Origin: Jacaranda mimosifolia
Taxonomy: Eukaryota; Streptophyta; Magnoliopsida; Lamiales; Bignoniaceae
Assembly: GCA_018894105.1 (NCBI GenBank)
Contig: CM032133.1
Coordinates: 11,918,501-11,982,500, forward strand
Length of the DNA: 64,000 bases
Reading direction: 5' to 3'
Made by a program: the position numbers and the translations under genes. The notes below the pieces were generated by a model that saw nothing but the letters and a program-made list of their open reading frames with translations, did not search any database and had not been told where the DNA came from. Below, piece by piece: positions 35,213 to 46,455 of the stretch; the first letter of the stretch is position 1, and each line of letters opens with the position of its first letter.

Positions 35213-37282
35213 TGTTAGAATAGTGCCGGCAAGCCAATTAGATTGGCTTTGTGAAAGCTATTTCCATGTAAAACAATCTTGATTGAATGATATTCTTTAT
35301 ATGGTCACCTTCATCTTATGCTATTTATTACTTCACTTATGACAACGAGATTTGGTTCAATGACCATGGAATAAGTCTCACAAAGTCGGGATTTTAAATC
35401 TTCTAAGTCATAGGATCTTATGAGATGGGGCATCTAAGATCCAGATATACTTGCACTAACAATGCATAAATCCAAGAGTTGTATATTGCTCCATTCCATG
35501 AACAACTGTGTGAGATACGGGTGAATGTTAGTGAGTGCTTGTTAGAAAACAAGGCACTGAAGACCCTCTGGAGAATCCACTAGATAGCTATAGTGGCAAC
35601 TGGTTAATTCTCCCACTTTACTATTGCATATTATTAGTCCTCTGACCTGAGGGTCCATGGTAACATTGTGTCCGATCCTCACGCTTTGACTCTTCCTTGA
35701 CCACTTAGCGGGTCTTTCGGGTTGAGGTTGGGTATGAGCTAATTAGCATAAAGGTTTGTGAGATCCAAGATGGAATCTAACTCCTCGCTTTTATGAAAGG
35801 CTAGTGCATCTCCTATGTATTCTATAATGATCAATTCCAAGAAATCCTTGCGCAAGTTGGTGTGACAATTTGAAAAAAGAGTTTTCTAAAGGTGAGGTCA
35901 CACAAGGGAATCGAACATTAAGAATAGAGACATAGTATCAAGGCTATTAGGGAGCTGGCAAATATCTTTCCCTAAGCCTCTTTCGGGAGATAGAAGACAG
36001 AAGGACCGTATTTGCATGGTACACATAGAGCTATGATGGTTTTCCAGAATATTCATTTCGGCCAATTAGTTGGGCTCCTTGGGCTTGAGGTTGGACATCG
36101 ACCATGGAGATTGGGTACTCTTCAATTAATGAGATTAATTGAATTGAGTCGATTAGTTTAAAAGGAGTTTTAAACTAAAATGAATATAAGATATTGAAAA
36201 GTCACAAAGAGTTGTGAGCCCATGTCCAATGAATGGTAAAACCTATTAGGTCAAACACAAAATCCAAATAGCTTCAAAATTGGTAGATCGATTTTCTAAG
36301 TGTTTGAAAAATCACCCTTTGGTGACCTATTTTCAAGGATCCAATTTAAGGGTCAATTTTGGTTTCATTAATTTAAGTGTTAAATTAATCAACTAATTTA
36401 AAGAGTTTAATTAGACCAATAATTAACGAGTTAATTATTTGGTACCATTTGACCATCAATTGGTCAAGTTGACTTAAAGAGTTAAGTTAACTAATTTAAG
36501 CTTAAGAGTTAAGCTTGTTTGATTTAAGAGTTAAATCAAAGGTTAATTAATTAAATTAAAGTATTTAATTTAATTAATGGGAAGAATTCTTTTTGGAGGG
36601 AAAATTTAAATGAAGTGTTCATTTATATTAGCATCTTAATTAATTTGGAATTAGATTCCAAATGTAATTCAAATACACATGAAATTCTGAATTTGAATTT
36701 GCCTACTTGGCATGCCCACTTGAGGAAGGTGTGATGCCAACTGGCATCACACATTCCACACTTTATATATAGATATAGCGGGTAAGCAAATTTAGCCAAC
36801 ACATTGCTGAAAAGTGTAAATATAATATTTTTTGCATTCCTTCCAAAACTCTCTCTCTATGCATTGCATCATGTGTTGAAGCTTTGCATTACTTCTTCTT
36901 CGCAACCTGAAAATTGGCCTCCTCTACCTCATTTTCTCCTCTCTAACTCTAGCTTCTGGTAAGGGGAAATTGGAAGATTGATTGGTGTGTGGATCGTATC
37001 AATAGAGGCAAGGCACTTGACTTGCTCGGTTTTGGAGATCTACCTGCAGTAGCTTTCGTATAACCGGGGCAAAGGTTGCCACCGTTCCACTATGCCGATT
37101 CCAGATAGTTTTTGGATCCAAGAGAGATAGTTGATCTTCTCCTTATTTTGAGCTACAAGAGGCAATTCTTCTTCCTAATCTAGATCTATAGCATGATTAG
37201 ATCCTTGGTCGCTTGAGTAGCTTAGTTATTTTCAAGCTTACGAAGTTTTGATTTATGGATCCTAATGCTACTCTTACTTTCA
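35213..37282 (+). mobile_element. Solo LTR, family X, with 5-bp duplication GCCTT
   Basis: A complete 2,070-bp LTR from TGTTAGAATAGTGCCGGC to CTCTTACTTTCA. GCCTT occurs directly at 35,208-35,212 and again at 37,283-37,287, proving an insertion followed by loss of the internal region through LTR-LTR recombination. The promoter zone has the family palindrome at about 36,728-36,753 and a TATATATAG box near 36,765. A CT-rich leader and a TTAATTAA-rich block are also present. Confidence 0.92.
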
Positions 37283-37978
37283 GCCTTGTGTGAGGACTCA
37301 TTGGAATCGATCATTATAGAATACATAGGAAATGCACTTGTCCTTCATAACGATGAGGAGTCTGATCCCATCTTGGATCTCACAAACCTCCATGTTTAAG
37401 TAGCTCATACCCAAGCTCAACCGAAAGACCCACAAAGTGGTCAAGGAAGAGTCAAAGCATGAGGACCTAAACACAAGGTTAACATGGATCCTCAAGTCAA
37501 AGGACTAATTATATGCACTAGTGTAAACTGGAGAACTTGCCACTATCGAGTTGCCACTATGGCTATCTAGTGGAATCTCCGGGTAGGTCTTCAATGAATT
37601 TGTTCTCTAACAAGCACCCACTAACATACACCGATGTTTCACATGGTTTGCTCATGAAATAGATCAATATCCAACCCTTGGATTTTTGTATCATTAATGC
37701 AAGTCTATCTGAATCTTGGATACCTTGTCCCATAAGATTCTACGACTTGAAGGATTTAAGATCATGACCATGTAAGATTTATTTCATGATCACCACCCAG
37801 TGCATGACTAAATCCTATAGTATTGTGTGATCTAAGGGCTTCAACCAAATGCCAATGAAGCAATATAAGCATAAGATAAAGATGATCATTTATAATGAAT
37901 ATCATTCAATCAAGATCGTATCACAAGTAACATAGTTTACATGCCAATCCAATTGGCTGCGGGGCACTATTCCAACAA
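37283..37978 (-). repeat. 3' LTR of the minus-strand copia element, truncated
   Basis: Minus-strand family X LTR whose first base is at 37,978 (TGTTGGAATAGTGCCCC on the minus strand). It runs down to 37,288, is split by the solo LTR, and ends at 35,176, covering only about the first 0.7 kb of the LTR. It borders the copia pol body at 37,979, where a purine-rich AACTAGGAGAT, a plausible polypurine tract, precedes it. Confidence 0.8.
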
Positions 37979-38968
37979 TCTCCTAGTTGCTCTAAAGCTA
38001 ATTCCCCATAGTCTTAAGACCTATCTTCTCAAGATGTCCTTCATAGACCTTTTGCGATAGGGGTTCAGTCAGTAGATCTGCTATATTCTGTTTCGGGGAA
38101 CCTTCTCCACTCAGATGTCGCCTCTATCAATGATCTCCTAGATCAAATGATATTGTCTCAAAATGTCCTTGGATTGTTGATGAGATCTTGGCTCTTTAGC
38201 TTGCACTACCACCCCATTGTTGTCACATAACACAACCACTGGCTCAGCAATGCTAGGCACTACATCTAACTGTTGGATGAAGTTTTTTATCCAAACAGCT
38301 TTCTGTGCAGCTTTTGAAGCCGTAATATATTCTGCCTCTATGGTTGAATCGGTCGTGGTGTCTTATTTGGAACTCTTCCAACCACTGCCCTACCATTGAG
38401 GTAAAATATGAATCTTGAAGTGGATTTTACGTCATCTACATCGAATTAGAAACTAGAGTCTGAAAACCCCTCGAGTTTCAATTCTCTATTGCTATACACC
38501 AAAAATAAGTCCTTAGTCCTTCTCAAGTACATAAGGATTGTTTTAATAGCCATCCAGTGACATTCACCGAGGTCAGATTGAAAGTGGCTTGTAACATTTA
38601 GAGCGTGTGCAGCATCCGACCTTGTACATTGAACGGCATATATTATGCTCCCAATGGCGGACGCATAAGGTATATGGGACATTCTATGTCTCTCGTCGTT
38701 AGTTTAAAGGGCCATAGACTTGGAGAAACGAAGACCATGTCCCATCGAGAGAAACCCCTTCTTTCTTCCATACTAAACCTCTTTAGTATCTTTTTAATGT
38801 ACGAGGTTTGCGAAAGCCCCAGCATCATCCTCGATCTAACTTTATAGATACATATTCCCAATAAGTAGGATGCTTGTCCAAATTCCTTTATGGAAAATTG
38901 TGTAGATAACCATGCTTTAGTATACTCTAGCATTGCTTTCTCATTCCTAATGAGAGGAATGTCATCTA
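37979..38968 (-). pseudogene. Copia pol: RT C-terminus and RNase H
   Basis: Minus-strand Ty1/copia sequence. From high to low coordinates it reads VDDIPLIRN (RT catalytic box), AWLSTQFSIKEFGQASYLLG, GLSQTSYIKKILKRF, then PYASAIGSIIYAVQCTR and MAIKTILMYLRRTKD, the usual order of copia RT end and RNase H. Several frameshifts and stops break it. The RT is cut at 38,974 by a forward solo LTR of its own family and continues at 41,220. Confidence 0.88.
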
Positions 38969-38973
38969 CATAA

Positions 38974-41219
38974 TGTTGGAATAGTGGCCGGCAAGCCTAT
39001 TAGATTGGCCTTGTAAAAGCTATTTCCTTATAAAATAATCTTGATTGAATGATATTCTTTATATAGCCATCTTCATCTTATGCTCATTATTACTTCACTT
39101 GCATTTAGACGAAGCCCCTAGATCACTTATGACTATGGGACTTGGTTCGATGACCATAGAATAAGTCTCACATGATCATGATCTTAAATCTTCCAAGTCA
39201 TAGGATCTTAAGAGACGGGGCATCTAAGATCCGTATAGACTTGCACTAATGATGCATAAATCTAAGAGTTGGATATTGCTCCGCTCCATGAGTAATCGTA
39301 TGAGATATGGGTGCATGTTAGTAGGTGTTTGTCAGAGAACAAGGCACTGAAGACCATTCGAAGAACCCACTAGATGGCTGCAGTGGCAAGTCGGTAGTAG
39401 TCAATTCTCTTGCTTACGCTAGTGCATATTATTAGTCCTCTGACTTGAGGATCCATGGTAACCTTGTGTCCGATCCTCATACTTTGGCTCATCCTTGACC
39501 ACATAGCGGGTCTTTTGGGTTGAGGCTGGGTATGAGCTACTTGACATGGAGGTTTGTGAGATCCAAGATGGAATTCGACTCCTCGCTTTTGTGAAGTGCG
39601 AGTGTATCTCTTATGTGTTCTATAATAATCGATTCCAAGAAATCCTTGCGCAAGGTGGTATGGCAATTAGGAAAAGGAGTTTTCCAAATGTGAGGTCACA
39701 CAAGGGAATTAAACATTGAGAATAGAGACATAGTATTGAGGCTATTAGAGAGCCGACAAATATTTTGCCTTAGGCCTCTTTCGGGAGATAGGAGACAAAA
39801 TGACCGTATTTGTATAGTACACGTAGACCTATGATGGTTCTTCAAAATATTCATTTTGGCAAATTAATTGCGCTCCATGGGCTTGAGGTTGGACATCGAC
39901 CATGGAGATTAGATACTATTCAATTAATGAGATTAATTGAATTGAGTCGATTAGTTTAAAAGGAGTTTAAAACTAAAATGAATATAAGATATGCAAAAGT
40001 CACAAAGAGCTGTGAGCCTATGTCCAATGAATGGTAGAACATATTGGGTCACACACAAAAGCCAAATAGCTTCCAAAATTGGTAGAGCAATTTTCTAAGT
40101 GTTAGAAAATTACCCTTCTGTGACTGATTTTCAAAGGTCCAATCCAACGGTCAATTTTGATTTGATTAATTTAAGTGTTAAATTAATCAACTAATTTAAG
40201 AGTTGAATTAGACCAATAATTAAAGGTTTAATTATTTGTTACCACATTGACCATCAATTGGACAAGTTGACTTGAAGAGTTAAGTTCATTAATTTAAGCT
40301 TAAGAGTTAAGCTTGTTTTATTTAAGAGTTAAATCAAAGGTTAATTAATTAAATTAAAAGGTTTCATTTAATTAATGGGAAGAATACTTTTTGGAGGTAA
40401 AATTTAAGTGAAGTGTTCATTTAATTAGCATCTTAATTAATTTGAAATTAGATTCCAAATGAAATTGAAATGAACTAGAAATTCGAGTAAGACTTGAATT
40501 TGAATTTTGCCAACTTGGCATACCACTTGGGCGGTCACCTTGAGGAAGGTGTGATGCCAAATAGCATCACACCTTCCATCCTCTATATATAAATATAGAG
40601 GGTAAGCAAATTCAACCAACATATTGCTGAAAAGTGTGAACATAAGATTCTTTGCAATCCCTCCAAAACTCTCTCTCTCTCTATGAATTGCATTATATGT
40701 TGAAGCTTTGCATTCTTTGTTTTTTCCAACATGAAAATCAGCCTCCTCTACCTCATTTTCTCCTCTCTAACTCTAGCTTCTAGTGAGGGGAAATTAGAAG
40801 ATTGTTTGGTGTGTGGATTGTATTAATAGAGGCAAGGCACTTGACTTGCTCGGTTTTGAAGATCCACCTGCAGTAGCTTCCAGTTGGCGATTTTTTATGG
40901 AGCAATCTAGAAGGTTTTTTGGCTCCAATTTATCACAGTAACTTCTCCTGTGTGTGCAGGTGTTCCAAATTTACTTTCATGAATTTTGGAGTAGTTTAAC
41001 CAAGGCAAACGTTGTCGTATTTCCATTGTGCCAATTCCAGACAGTTTCTGGATTCGTGAGAGATAGTTGATCTTCTCCTTATTTTTGAGCTACAAGAGGT
41101 GATTCTTCATCCTAATCCAAATCTATAGCATGACTAGATCCTTAGTAGCTCGAGTAGCTTAGTTAATTTCAAGCTTATGAAGTTTTGATTTATGGATCCT
41201 AATGCTACTCTTGCCTTCA
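38974..41219 (+). mobile_element. Solo LTR, family X, with CATAA duplication, inside copia RT
   Basis: The 2,246-bp LTR runs from TGTTGGAATAGTGGCCGGC to CTCTTGCCTTCA, with perfect 5-bp duplications CATAA at 38,969-38,973 and 41,220-41,224. It interrupts the minus-strand RT gene at the codons leading into YVDD. It has the family palindrome (40,548-40,574) and a CTATATATAAATATAGAG promoter box right after it. It is inserted in the opposite orientation to the host copia element. Confidence 0.95.
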
Positions 41220-41645
41220 CATAAAGCATTATAAATTGTGTACTACTCCTACTAGCCTTCTTGTACACATAAGGTTCATACATATTTTTGACAAAGCCAA
41301 ACGATTTGATTGTCTTATAAAAAATTATGTTCCAACTTTGGGATGCTTGTTTGAGTTCATAAAGGGATCTCTCGAGTTTGCAGACCTTTCGCTCACTCTC
41401 TTTGGATGTAAAACCTTGTGGTTGCTCTATATAGGTTTATTCTTCAATGTTTCCATTGAGGAAAGCGGTTTTCACATCCATTTGCCATATCTCATAGTCA
41501 TAATATGCAGCTATGGCAAGTAAAATTTGAATGGACTTATGCATAGCGATTGGTGAAAAGGTTTTCTAAAAATTAATATCAGGTCTTTGAGTATAACCTT
41601 TTGCCACTAGTCGCTCCTTAAAGGTCATTACCTCTCCATCGACTC
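41220..41645 (-). pseudogene. Copia pol: RT N-terminal half
   Basis: Minus-strand continuation of the copia RT. Reading down from the Harbinger insertion: VDGEVMTFKERLVAKGYTQR, then LAIAAYYDYEIWQMDVKTAF (the DVKTAFLNG box), then a LKQASQSW-like motif. Stops and frameshifts are present. Removing the 1,531-bp Harbinger-like element (and one TTA) restores the WIYKRK to VDGE join with 43,183 onward. Confidence 0.88.
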
Positions 41646-41648
41646 TTA

Positions 41649-43179
41649 CGGGCCGTTTGGTTTTATTTTCAAAGGCCATTTCCATTTCCAGCAATTTCTA
41701 AAAATTGAGAAGTTAGTTATGAAATGAGAATGAAAATCGAGATGTATTTGGATGAAATGTTGGAAAATAATGATTAAATATGTTTGGAAATGAAAATTGT
41801 TTATTTGTAGTTATATTTTCATCTAAAAAGTCGTGCATTTCCAAAAAGTGTATGATGAATGATTAGTTGTGATTTGAATATATTAATAAAATATTATTGT
41901 ATTTATATTTTATTTCTTAGCATATTATTTGATATTTTGATAAATCTTATTTTTTTAATATTGTAAATATTACATTATCTATTATTTTCTATTAATAGAA
42001 AGCAGTTGATCTTTTAAAAATTGCTGATACATCAGCTCGATTAGGACACCTAGAGTGGGTAAATCCCATTTTTCATCACTTGCCCTGTTTCGAAAGGACT
42101 TTGTACCCTTTGCCATCTATTAAAGAGATTGTTATTCAAGGTTATTATTAAGATTGAGGATTATTTTCATTATTTTGGATGTCATTAGTTGGAAAATAAT
42201 AGAGTTGCTTTACTTAGTATAGTCAGACTGTTTAACACGACATCTTTAGTTTCAAGGTCCAAACTCCATTTGAAAAAATGCATACTAATTCCTAATTCAA
42301 AGATATCAAAGGAATACAACCACAAAATCAAATAAAATCGACCACAAAATCCCTAAACTCAAACCAAAACTGAAAATACTAAAATATAGATTATAAATTG
42401 TGCTAACAATACGAGGAAACCATAAATCTGACTAAACCTAGCATATTCATACATCTGACTAAACAGATACAACCTAATGTAGAAGGTTCTAATATGCGCA
42501 AATAGCAAGATGAATAAATCAAACAAAAAAAAATTAATGGGATGTTTCAGGCATGTATCGGTCAAACAATGGAAGCAGAACATATTATTTCAAATACAGT
42601 TCAAGTACTACGATATAATATCAAAATCAAATGACAAAAGGTGTTAACAAGAGAAAAATATGTGGTTATAGCTCCAAACCCAAAGAGAATTGCAAATTAA
42701 TTTTTGCGCCCTCCTCAGGTTAGAAAGTCCTGACCTCTGTGGAAGCATTACACAGTCCGCCGCCGTTCCGTACCTTCAGTTACTTCGCCGGCCGGAAAAG
42801 AGGATTGTTTTCGCCCGATGAAGAAATGCCGCCATGGGTCTCGATCGTGACTTCTGTGGGGTGAGGTTGTGTGTGCAAAGAAGAGGGAGCGAGAGTCTTT
42901 TTGTTTTTACAGAGGAGAGGAATGTTGAGGGTAGGTGGGAGTAATTAAGTCCGATTGACCCTTCACTGACAGGAAATGGGATGGAATAGGTGTGATTAGA
43001 TGTAATAGGGTGCAGTAGGAGTAAGTATAGGTTTGGGAAGGAACCTGTTGGGATAAGAATGAGATTTGGAAAGAAAATGTGTACTTTTTTCAAGAAAAAT
43101 TGGGAGAAAGTGATAGTTTTCATTTTCCAGTCCCGGAGGAAAATGAAAATGGTCTACAAAAATGAAACCAAACGGGCCC
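41649..43179. mobile_element. PIF/Harbinger-like element with TTA duplication
   Basis: A 1,531-bp element. The left end is CGGGCCGTTTGGTTTTATTT and the right end, on the opposite strand, GGGCCCGTTTGGTTTCATTT. TTA flanks both sides (41,646-41,648 and 43,180-43,182). Excising it rejoins the copia reading frame exactly. No DDE transposase or Myb-like protein was recognised. The interior includes an exon-like plus-strand frame (about 41,997-42,150) preceded by a good splice acceptor, and a GC-richer leader-like part at 42,740-42,860. The right 1,183 bp are repeated at 44,203-45,385 by a tandem duplication. Confidence 0.85.
41997..42152 (+). pseudogene. Exon-like segment inside the Harbinger-like element
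   Basis: Begins right after TTTTCTATTAATAG, a good splice acceptor, and stays open for about 50 codons: KAVDLLKIADTSARLGHLEW and later PIFHHLPCFERTLYPL before a stop. The amino-acid composition looks protein-like, unlike the AT-rich frames around it. I do not recognise the protein. It could be a captured host-gene exon or part of the element's own lost gene. A second copy lies at 44,203-44,358. Confidence 0.4.
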
Positions 43180-43182
43180 TTA

Positions 43183-44202
43183 GCTTTCGCTTATAGATCC
43201 ACTTGCACCCAATGGGTACCATACCCTTTGGTGGATCTACCAAAATCCATACTTTGTTGGAGTACATGTGTCCATTGAGGATTTCATGGCATCAAGCCAA
43301 TATCCTGAACCTATGTCCAATATAGCTTTCTCATAGGTTTTCGGATCACTATCCGATTGGCTCATCTCATGAAGGAATCTGAACCTTTGGGTTGCTTCTT
43401 AATTAGGTCCAACCTTCTTAGAGGTTGTGTGTAAGGCTCTTATTGCTCACTTGTTTCTACCGCTTGTGGGATTTGATGATCATCTTGAACTTCATCAGGT
43501 TTAACAAAAACACAATTTCTATTTGATAGAAATTCCTTTTCCAAAAAGTGGGCATTCCTCGAAACAAACACTTTTTGTTTTGAGGAATCATAAAAATTAA
43601 TAACCCAAAGACTTTTTTGGGTATCCCACAAACTTGCACAAGGTGGATCTACTATCCAACTTGTCTCCCACTAACCACTTGACATAAGTGGGAGAACCCC
43701 AAACTCTTAAGAAAGAGTAGCGAGATGCTTTGCCATACTAACTCTCATGTGGAGTTTTTGGCACCAACTTTTAGGGTACCATATTAAATAGCCTCACCCC
43801 CATATCTAAGATGATCCTCAAAAGGATATAGGTACATCAAAAAAGCTCATCATGGAACATACCATGTCCAATAAGGCACGTTTTCTCCTTTCGACTACTC
43901 CATTGTGTTGGGGTGCGTCGGGTGGAGTCTATTGAGAGAGAATCCCATTTTCCATTAGATAATCTAAGAATTCAGTACTTAAGTGTTCTCCCAATCGATC
44001 CGATCGAAGAGCTTTAATACTTAGTCATTTTTGCTTTTCTACTTCATTCCTATACTCTTTGAAAGGCTTCGGACTTATACCTCATAAGATACACATGTCC
44101 GAACTAAGTATGATCATCGATGAAGGTGATGAAGTAAGAATAGCTTTCTCTTGCACTAACTCTTAGTGGGCCACAAACATCCGTATGGATCAAATCCAAA
44201 GA
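43183..44202 (-). pseudogene. Copia pol: integrase and start of RT, first copy
   Basis: Minus-strand copia integrase. From high to low: IHTDVCGPLRVSARESYSYF and TFIDDHT (core start), the PPDAPQHNGVVERRKRALLD box with the catalytic Glu, then KQKVFVSRNAHFLEKEF, and GCKWIYKRK at the RT start. Frames shift several times. This copy ends at 44,202 where the tandem duplication begins again with Harbinger sequence. Confidence 0.88.
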
Positions 44203-45385
44203 AGAAAGCAGTTGATCTTTTAAAAATTGCTGATACATCAGCTCGATTAGGACACCTAGAGTGGGTAAATCCCATTTTTCATCACTTGCCCTGTTTCGAA
44301 AGGACTTTGTACCCTTTGCCATCTATTAAAGAGATTGTTATTCAAGGTTATTATTAAGATTGAGGATTATTTTCATTATTTTGGATGTCATTAGTTGGGA
44401 AATAATAGAGTTGCTTTACTTAGTATAGTCAGACTGTTTAACACGACATCTTTAGTTTCAAGGTCCAAACTCCATTTGAAAAAATGCATACTAATTCCTA
44501 ATTCAAAGATATCAAAGGAATACAACCACAAAATCAAATAAAATCGACCACAAAATCCCTAAACTCAAACCAAAACTGAAAATACTAAAATATAGATTAT
44601 AAATTGTGCTAACAATACGAGGAAACCATAAATCTGACTAAACCTAGCATATTCATACATCTGACTCAACAGATACAACCTAATGTAGAAGGTTCTAATA
44701 TGCGCAAATAGCAAGATGAATAAATCAAACAAAAAAAAATTAATGGGATGTTTCAGGCATGTATCGGTCAAACAATGGAAGCAGAACATATTATTTCAAA
44801 TACAGTTCAAGTACTACGATATAATATCAAAATCAAATGACAAAAGGTGTTAACAAGAGAAAAATATGTGGTTATAGCTCCAAACCCAAAGAGAATTGCA
44901 AATTAATTTTTGCGCCCTCCTCAGGTTAGAAAGTTCTGACCTCTGTGGAAGCATTACACAGTCCGCCGCCGTTCCGTACCTTCAGTTACTTCGCCGGCCG
45001 GAAAAGAGGATTGTTTTCGCCCGATGAAGAAATGCCGCCATGGGTCTCGATCGTGACTTCTGTGGGGTGAGGTTGTGTGTGCAAAGAAGAGGGAGCGAGA
45101 GTCTTTTTGTTTTTACAGAGGAGAGGAATGTTGAGGGTAGGTGGGAGTAATTAAGTCCGATTGACCCTTCACTGATAGGAAATGGGATGGAATAGGTGTG
45201 ATTAGATGTAATAGGGTGCAGTAGGAGTAAGTATAGGTTTGGAAAGGAACCTGTTGGGATAAGAATGAGATTTGGAAAGAAAATGTGTACTTTTTTCAAG
45301 AAAAATTGGGAGAAAGTGATAGTTTTCATTTTCCAGTCCCGGAGGAAAATGAAAATGGTCTACGAAAATGAAACCAAACGGGCCC
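44203..45385. repeat. Duplicated right part of the Harbinger-like element
   Basis: Second copy of 41,997-43,179 at a constant offset of 2,206 bp, with only a handful of substitutions. It lacks the left 348 bp and left terminus, so it arose by tandem duplication and not by transposition. The right terminus and TTA (45,386-45,388) are retained. Confidence 0.93.
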
Positions 45386-45388
45386 TTA

Positions 45389-46455
45389 GCTTTCGCTTAT
45401 AGATCCACTTGCACCCAATGGGTACCATACCCTTTGGTGGATCTACCAAAATCCATACTTTGTTGGAGTACATGTGTCCATTGAGGATTTCATGGCATCA
45501 AGCCAATATCCTGAACCTATGTCCAATATAGCTTTCTCATAGGTTTTCGGATCACTATCCGATTGGCTCATCTTATGAAGGAATCTGAACCTTTGGGTTG
45601 CTTCTTAATTCGGTCCAACCTTCTTAGAGGTTGTGTGTAAGGCTCTTATTGCTCACTTGTTTCTACCGCTTGTGGGATTTGATGATCATCTTGAACTTCA
45701 TCAGGTTTAACAAAAACACAATTTCTATTTGATAGAAATTCCTTTTCCAAAAAGTGGGCATTCCTCGAAACAAACACTTTTTGTTTTGAGGAATCATAAA
45801 ATTAATAACCCAAAGACTTTTTTGGGTATCCCACAAACTTGCACAAGGTGGATCTACTATCCAACTTGTCTCCCACTAACCACTTGACATAAGTGGGAGA
45901 ACCCCAAACTCTTAAGAAAGAGTAGCGAGATGCTTTGGCATACTAACTCTCATGTGGAGTTTTTGGCACCAACTTTTAGGGTACCATATTAAATAGCCTC
46001 ACCCCCATATCTAAGATGATCCTCAAAAGGATATAGGTACATCAAAAAAGCTCATCATGGAACATACCATGTCCAATAAGGCACGTTTTCTCCTTTCGAC
46101 TACTCCATTGTGTTGGGGTGCGTCGGGTGGAGTCTATTGAGAGAGAATCCCATTTTCCATTAGATAATCTAAGAATTCAGTACTTAAGTGTTCTCCCAAT
46201 CGATCCGATCGAAGAGCTTTAATACTTAGTCATTTTTGCTTTTCTACTTCATTCCTATACTCTTTGAAAGGCTTCGGACTTATACCTCATAAGATACACA
46301 TGTCCGAACTAAGTATGATCATCGATGAAGGTGATGAAGTAAGAATAGCTTTCTCTTGCACTAACTCTTAGTGGGCCACAAACATCCGTATGGATCAAAT
46401 CCAAAGGACTTGTGGTTCACTCTGTTTGTCCCACAAAAAGAGCTTTAGTCATTTT
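45389..46455 (-). pseudogene. Copia pol: integrase, second copy
   Basis: Duplicate of 43,183-44,202, extending further upstream on the minus strand to include MTKALFVGQTE and, one frame away, a CNTC pair, which together match the end of the gag-pre-integrase zinc finger region. Upstream gag, protease and PBS are gone: an LTR begins at 46,456. One base is deleted relative to the first copy near 45,799. Confidence 0.85.

Noticed and set aside
42776..43123. 115-codon minus-strand frame, also at 44,982-45,329
   Set aside because: Its conservation reflects the very recent tandem duplication, not selection. No domain is recognised.
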